Shown in pieces: positions 20,522 to 25,488 of a stretch of DNA of 25,488 bases. Each line of letters starts with the position of its first letter. Position 1 is the first letter of the stretch. The stretch comes from Hypsibius dujardini (Eukaryota > Tardigrada > Eutardigrada > Parachela > Hypsibiidae). The stretch spans positions 1-25,488 of the forward strand of contig LRSR01014250.1 in NCBI GenBank assembly GCA_001579985.1, read 5' to 3'. Made by a program: the position numbers and the translations under genes. The notes below the pieces were generated by a model. The model was not told the origin of the DNA. It ran no database searches and saw nothing but the letters and a program-made list of their open reading frames with translations.

Positions 20522-20556
<35 letters not shown>

Positions 20557-22191
20557 CTTTAAAGAGATAAGTTGAAAAGGTGAGGTGCCTTTCCGCAGTT
20601 CATTCGCGTTGTTTTTCGCAGCGGACAGCAGATCTTTTCAAAGTGTTGTTAAAATGGTTGTATCCGGTGATTCTTCGATGGGTGAATCGCAGATTGCCCC
20701 TATGATCTGCGGAGCTGTGAAGCAGCTCGTGCAAAATCGACACAAGGAGGTGGATGAACTTCTCGTCATGACTTTGTTCCGACTTGCCGCACTGAAACCC
20801 GAATATTTTCGCACGCAACTGGTTCGAGCGGTAAGAGAAACTTCTTCGGAAAGTCTGACCAGATGCGACGAAGTATTCCGACGCGCCGAGATTTCGGTAA
20901 AAATTGGATTGATTAAAACCGATACGCTTTCCAGGCTCTCGTGGCGCTGGTGAAGAAGGAGCAGCTCGGCCCGGCTGCCGCGCTGAAGGGACGAATCTCC
21001 GCCATGAACTGTGTGATCGGCGTGAACCTTCTCTACGCGGTCTACCGGGCCGTCGCGCGCTGGCCGATCGAACTGATGAAGCTGTACATCGAGGACGCCG
21101 CCATGGACCGGCAGTGGGTTGACCTGGCGGAGTGTCAAGACTTTGTGCGCGCGATTCGCGTGTCCTTTGAGACGCGAGCAGCGGCGCCTCTGGCGGTGGA
21201 ACCGACCGTCGTTGCCGACCCGGACAGCTTGCGTAGACCGGGTACGCGGCGAAGTGGTGCGTGTCAGCTTTTGGGTTTCCTTTGTTAAACTTTCGCGAAT
21301 TCAGGCATGTCGGAAAGCCCACGACACCATCCGCTGGACGACGGGGATCCCGTCCACCGGCTCTCCAGTTCCATCCATCTCTCCTCCGTTGGCAGCAGTG
21401 GTGCTGGTTCGTCTCCGGTAATTGTAATCGGAGGAGACGATTCCGACAGCAACTTTTCGAGTGCTGCGTCTTCGTCGAAAGATCTCCAGCCGTTTCGACG
21501 TGACAGGTACGGTTAATTTGGGATTTGCCTGCCGTTGTGTCTTTTTGTCTGCCGATTTCTGTTGTCAAGATCCGCGGGACTTTACCTTTTAGATTTGAAT
21601 CGAATCGTGCGGAAATTCAGGACCTCATCATGGAGGGGATTAAGGAAGCCACTAAGGTAGTTAGGTGTGACGTGTGAAAAATCCTTCTCATTGAGACATA
21701 TTTTCCTATCGTTGTTTCCTTACTTTCAGAGGGGAAATGAGGGAGGAAAGCACCTCACGAGGTTCCTCATCTCCACGGCTGGTGTGCCGCCGGCGCGGGC
21801 CTTCGGAATGCAGCGGATTGACGCTTGGTTGCAGAACGCTAAGGTATGTGTCTTCCTTTAAGAGTAAGTAGATTAAACTAAGGCACATTTGACCTAATGT
21901 ATTTGCACATCTGTTACTTGTTCTGCAGACAGCTAATGTGGCCATGACTCTCATGACTACCATTTGCGCCAACTGTTCTGGAACTAGTGAGGAGGATCTT
22001 AATATTATCAGTACATTCCTGAAGATCAGGATGAAATCTAAGTCGCAGACTGATGTTTACTATTCCTGTTTAAAGTATGCCTCAGCTTTGCAACAGGTTG
22101 TGCGGATAAGATTTGTTTGTCAGTTCTGTTTCTTGAAACAGTCATTCGTGATATCTCTTCATCGGTGTCTGTCTGTCTGTCTGTCTGTCTG

Positions 22192-22222
<31 letters not shown>

Positions 22223-23922
22223 GGTGGGTGGATCTGTCTGTTTGTCTGTCTATCGGTCGGTCTGTCTGTCTGGCTGTTTGCTTGCCTGTTTGCATATCTG
22301 TCTGTTTGCTTATCTGGCGATTATTTTTTGGCCTATTTTTCGCTTGCGTACATGTGTATTTCGGCTCTATTATTATGTTTTTCTTATGTCTTTACATTAC
22401 TTTTTTTTATTCACGTAGTGAATTGATTGGTCGGAATCCGTTGAACCTCCAGACAATCATTCGCACGACATTCGACACCGAAATGAACGACATCATGATG
22501 GCCAAGCGGAATCAGTGGACGTTGAGTGCGATGGCCGCTGCTTTCAAGTACAAGCCTCAAGAATCCGTTAACGTAAGTCACGAGCGAATATTAATTCGAG
22601 TCCCTTTTATGAGAACAACCGATAAACGGGAAAGTTTTAAATAGATTTTAGCGAACTTCTTCGCTGAGGCTATAGTGACGCACATGGATGATTCCAGTCG
22701 AAGTTTGAAGCTGATTCTGCACGATCTGGCGAAGGTGCACAAAGCGGATATTCGACTCGACAAGTTCATCCACCATTTTCTCGGCTCAAAGTGCTTCACT
22801 GGTTCGGCGGAAACAAAGCGGCTCCGTGGGGAGGATCAGTCGACACGGGACAAGAAGCTGCTCACCGTCATAGATATCATTCTAGCCGCCGAGGCCCTAA
22901 TCATGATCACTCGCCACAAGGAAGAAATGTCGACCGGTGAGAATGCTTTGATCGATTTAAATCTCAAATACTTGTGCATGTCTGTCATTGCAGGTCACCA
23001 CGACGCGTTCATCAATGCAATTGCTTCATTACAAGACGCCACAATAAATTTCCTGCGAAAGACGCATGGCCCCGCGTTGTTTTCGCTCTCTCCAGATGCT
23101 CTTAAGGCTGCCTTCAGGAAGATATTTTTTCTAGACAAGGCCACCCATTTCCAGATTCTGGATAAATGGCCGATCGAACACGAACGACTGTAAGCCTATC
23201 TGTCTGTCTGCTTGTCTGTCTGCCTGTATGCCTGTCTCTCTGTCTGCCTGTCTCTCTGTCTGTCTCTCTGCATGTCTGTCTGTCTGCCTGTCTGTCTGTC
23301 TGTCTGCCTCTCTGCATGTCTGTCTGTCTGCCTGACTGTCTGTATGTCTGTCTGTCTGCCGACCTCTCTAGTGCTTCTCCACTCATACCTTAATGGTTAG
23401 ATTACCTCAGTAATCGTTCTGCTCTATCTTTTAGTTTGTTCTTCAAAGTTGCTGCTCGGATTCCCATTACGTCCGATATCTTGTGGCAATTACGCGTGCA
23501 AATGTCTGGCTGCGATACCATGATGCTGGTCGAGATGATTGAACTGCTCCTCGTTCGAGCTCTCAGTTTGAGAGCAGAAGGTTTGTGCACTTCAATTTCT
23601 TCCAGTCACGACGCTGTAACTAGAATAAGCTGGAGGATTTTTTCGGGTTCGTGTAGAGTACAACGTCCTCAAGCTAACGGACTTGAAGTTGGACTTTATG
23701 GATACCATCCTGGATCTGGGTGTCTACCGACCCTTAACCACTCCGGCGTTTCCACCCAAGTATCGACCGCCGATCTTGGTGCGGAAGGACATCTACTGGC
23801 AGTGCTGGAAATTGGTCTTACTACTGGCAGCCGCGGAGCCGAGCGTCTTCGGTATGCGTTTGTCTGTCTGTCTGTCCGCCCGCCCGCCCGTCTGTCTGCC
23901 TGTCTCTCTGTCTCTGTTTCTA

Positions 23923-23979
<57 letters not shown>

Positions 23980-25400
23980 TTGTCTGCCTGCCTGTCTGTC
24001 TGCCTGCCTGTCTGTCTGCCTGTCTGTCTGTGACGTCTTCTGTGGATTTCGCGGATTATAGGCATTGATAACCTATAGTGGGTTCAGCGGACGGATCTTT
24101 GGTTCTCTTGAAGGTGTCTTCGCGTGGGAATACATGCCGATGGCGAAAGCGCTCATTCAGATGTTGATCATCAATCGGTTCACCTTCCCACCGGAGACTG
24201 CCTTGTCCGCGGAGAAGGATGTTCGATTTTATGGAGACTGGGAGCAGAAGGTTTGTTTTTGTCTGTTTGTCAACTGAGTCTGTTCTTTGAAGTCATGGTG
24301 AGGTGTTTTTATTTGGGCCCAGCTTGTTGAGGAGGAACGGAAAGCGATTGTAGATTATGAAAACCGCGAGGACGGCGGGAATGCGAAGAAGATTGTGGTG
24401 ACGGAGGCCAATTCACGGAAGTTGAAGGACTACATGCGGTTCGATCCGAAGTGAGAATTGCAAATGAACAAAAAGGGCTTGTAAAACTGTGATCTACAGT
24501 TTGATTGTTTTCAGGGGCCATTTCCGGTATCCACCCGAATCGTTCTTGAAGGTTATGGAGTCATTAGGAAGGACGCTGGATTTGGGGAAGATATTTTCCG
24601 GATGCCGAAATCCGGACTTCTTGTTGGATATCCTGAATGAAAAGGTATGGCGCTCCTTTGTTTCGGAACCAAAGATTCTTTCTTGCTTATGTCCCTCACC
24701 TTCCACGATTGTCGGTATGGGGCTCCTTTGCCTCGGAACCAACGATTCTTTCTTGCTAATGTCCCTCACCTTCCACGATTGTCTGCACGGTCATGTTAGC
24801 AAGTTTCCCCTCTTCTCTCTCCCCACAAAGGGCACTGCCGCCAGTCTGCCGTGGCTGCTGGAGATCACGACCAGCTCCAAGTCCATGTTCGACGTGCTGC
24901 CCGTCGAGTGCGTCTGTGAGATGCTCTCTAACAGCCTGATGAAGACGCCCACGGGGACGGCGGAGAAACGCGAGCAGGACCTGCAGAAGTGCCGCAACCT
25001 GGCCATCCGGCTCAGTGACTCAGTCCGCGGGGACAGCAGCGACCTGCAGAACGTGCAGAAGACGCTGGACTTTTTCTGCGATCGCTTGCGCGCACCCACC
25101 GCGGCGGACCGGGAGATTGCACGGACCGGCCTGGAAATTGTATTCGATCCGAATCGGATTGAGTCGGCGATTTGGGGCACTACCGCCGTCACTGATCAGT
25201 CGCAATGCTTGCCGGAAACGCGACCGGAAATCTTACCTCAAAGCAAGCACGGCATTTCGATTGAGCATTTGTTGGCGCGCACCCGGCCAAACGCGTGGTG
25301 TCCGGATTTTATCGTGGAGAAGCCGTGCAAGGCGGTGTCGTATACGGAGAAGTACGGCTGGTTGTTGGCCGATGTCGCCAGCCGTGGGCCACATTTCCCG
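19381..25400 (+). CDS. INTS1: Integrator complex subunit 1, 5' part (continues past the window)
   Basis: Eighteen exons with consistent phases: 19381-19429, 19930-19974, 20058-20420, 20622-20830, 20935-21241, 21305-21506, 21593-21656, 21730-21843, 21929-22074, 22419-22572, 22645-22936, 22994-23189, 23435-23580, 23657-23851, 24114-24250, 24323-24450, 24515-24644 and 24831-25400. They encode 1149 residues of a protein normally near 2000-2200 aa. Family blocks occur in order: a Gly/Pro/Ala-rich start, CGAVKQL (182-188), YIED and WVD, WLQNAK, ICANC, YRPP, AWEY, RNPDFLL (947-953) and DVLPVECVCE. INTS1 is the large scaffold of the nuclear Integrator, which cleaves snRNA and other nascent RNAs at RNA polymerase II. 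Five introns carry tetranucleotide arrays; introns 1 and 17 carry duplicated splice sites. The exon 15 acceptor was chosen by phase and family alignment. Confidence 0.93.
19460..19578 (+). repeat. 52-bp tandem repeat (INTS1 intron 1)
   Basis: AGCCAATCAATCGATTTATC starts at 19462 and 19514, and a partial third unit starts at 19566: a 52-bp period with about 2.3 copies. Confidence 0.9.
19696..19957 (+). repeat. 86-bp tandem triplication of a 3' splice site (INTS1 intron 1 / exon 2)
   Basis: Three units, each with TTCCTCTGTTCCTTTTCAG followed by CC(C/T)CTGGCGCAAATCT, have AG ends at 19757, 19843 and 19929, exactly 86 bp apart. Only the third acceptor opens into an exon that stays in frame with exon 3. 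Confidence 0.95.
20449..20556 (+). repeat. Intronic CAGA array with a CCGA core (INTS1 intron 3)
   Basis: CAGA array in intron 20421-20621, beginning about 28 nt after the 5' splice site. It is interrupted at 20492-20523 by exactly eight CCGA units, then returns to CAGA. Confidence 0.95.
22167..22315 (+). repeat. Intronic CTGT array (INTS1 intron 9)
   Basis: CTGT array in intron 22075-22418, starting about 92 nt after the 5' splice site. This is the array furthest from its donor. Confidence 0.93.
23198..23366 (+). repeat. Intronic CTGT array (INTS1 intron 12)
   Basis: CTGT array with TGCC and CTCT variants in intron 23190-23434, beginning about 8 nt after the 5' splice site. Confidence 0.95.
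23861..24030 (+). repeat. Intronic CTGT array (INTS1 intron 14)
   Basis: CTGT array with CCGC and TGCC blocks in intron 23852-24113, beginning about 9 nt after the 5' splice site. Confidence 0.95.
24645..24784 (+). repeat. 70-bp tandem duplication including a 5' splice site (INTS1 intron 17)
   Basis: Units 24645-24714 and 24715-24784 differ at a few positions only. Each begins with GTATGG, so the real donor at 24645 has a second copy at 24715. Confidence 0.92.
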
Positions 25401-25427
25401 GTTAGTGGGAAATTTACTTGGCAGAAA

Positions 25428-25488
25428 AGCAGACAGATAGGCAGGCAGATAAACATGCAGACAGACAGACAGACAGACAGACAGACAG
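25428..25488 (+). repeat. Intronic CAGA array (INTS1 intron 18), cut by the window end
   Basis: The CAGA array starts about 27 nt after the donor at 25401 and runs off the end of the window. Confidence 0.9.

Noticed and set aside
20831-20896. In-frame extension of INTS1 exon 4 to a GTAAAA donor at 20897
   Set aside because: It would leave a 38-nt intron. The shorter exon ending at 20830, with a GTAAGA donor, aligns directly with the family and leaves a normal 104-nt intron.
20600-21568. 322-codon minus-strand frame
   Set aside because: It lies antisense to INTS1 exons 4-6 and crosses their introns. INTS1 is supported by ordered family motifs and splice phases.
24061-24113. Earlier acceptors for INTS1 exon 15 (after TATAG or TTCAG)
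   Set aside because: They give the wrong phase or an immediate stop after the phase-1 donor. The acceptor at 24113 keeps the frame and the conserved AWEY region.

Overview
This is a eukaryotic (metazoan) nuclear window. Genes are split by many short GT-AG introns, mostly about 60-160 nt, and the longer introns are swollen by simple-sequence arrays. The conserved proteins (a clan-2-like cytochrome P450, PIG-K, POC1 and Integrator subunit 1) are animal-type. The compact introns and short intergenic gaps suggest a small-genome invertebrate. An ecdysozoan such as a tardigrade would fit, but the sequence alone does not settle the species.

Layout, left to right. Positions 1-991 are non-coding and hold a roughly 500-bp inverted-repeat element. 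Positions 992-9047 carry three tandem P450 genes on the minus strand, all with the same six-exon structure and intron phases. The first two (992-3055 and 4102-6266) are intact, about 500 aa each. The third (6855-9047) has a 32-nt and a 1-nt frameshifting deletion and is called a pseudogene. Its last two exons and 3' flank nearly match the middle copy while its other exons are much more diverged, which suggests gene conversion. A foldback-type element with a 28-bp satellite lies at 9322-9760.

Then come two divergent gene pairs and one orphan gene. PIG-K, the catalytic subunit of GPI transamidase, is on the minus strand (10032-12940). It shares a 338-bp intergenic promoter region with the plus-strand WD40 gene POC1 (13279-15149). 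An unrecognised plus-strand gene (15412-16854) follows. A minus-strand gene (17554-18757) encodes a small protein built from two Tc1/mariner-type DNA-binding helix-turn-helix domains without a transposase catalytic domain. It is divergent from the plus-strand INTS1 gene (19381 to beyond the window end; 18 exons and 1149 codons visible).

The genes do not form one pathway. They cover xenobiotic or lipid oxidation, GPI-anchor attachment in the ER, centriole assembly and snRNA/transcription processing. What unites them is the non-coding architecture. Twelve CTGT/CAGA tetranucleotide arrays are present, every one inside an intron and nearly all starting 8-30 nt after the 5' splice site. Several introns also carry tandem duplications that copy a splice site. 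Inverted-repeat elements are scattered between genes, and one sits inside POC1 intron 1. All exon models here were built by hand from reading frame, phase and splice consensus, and agree with family homology where a family is recognised.
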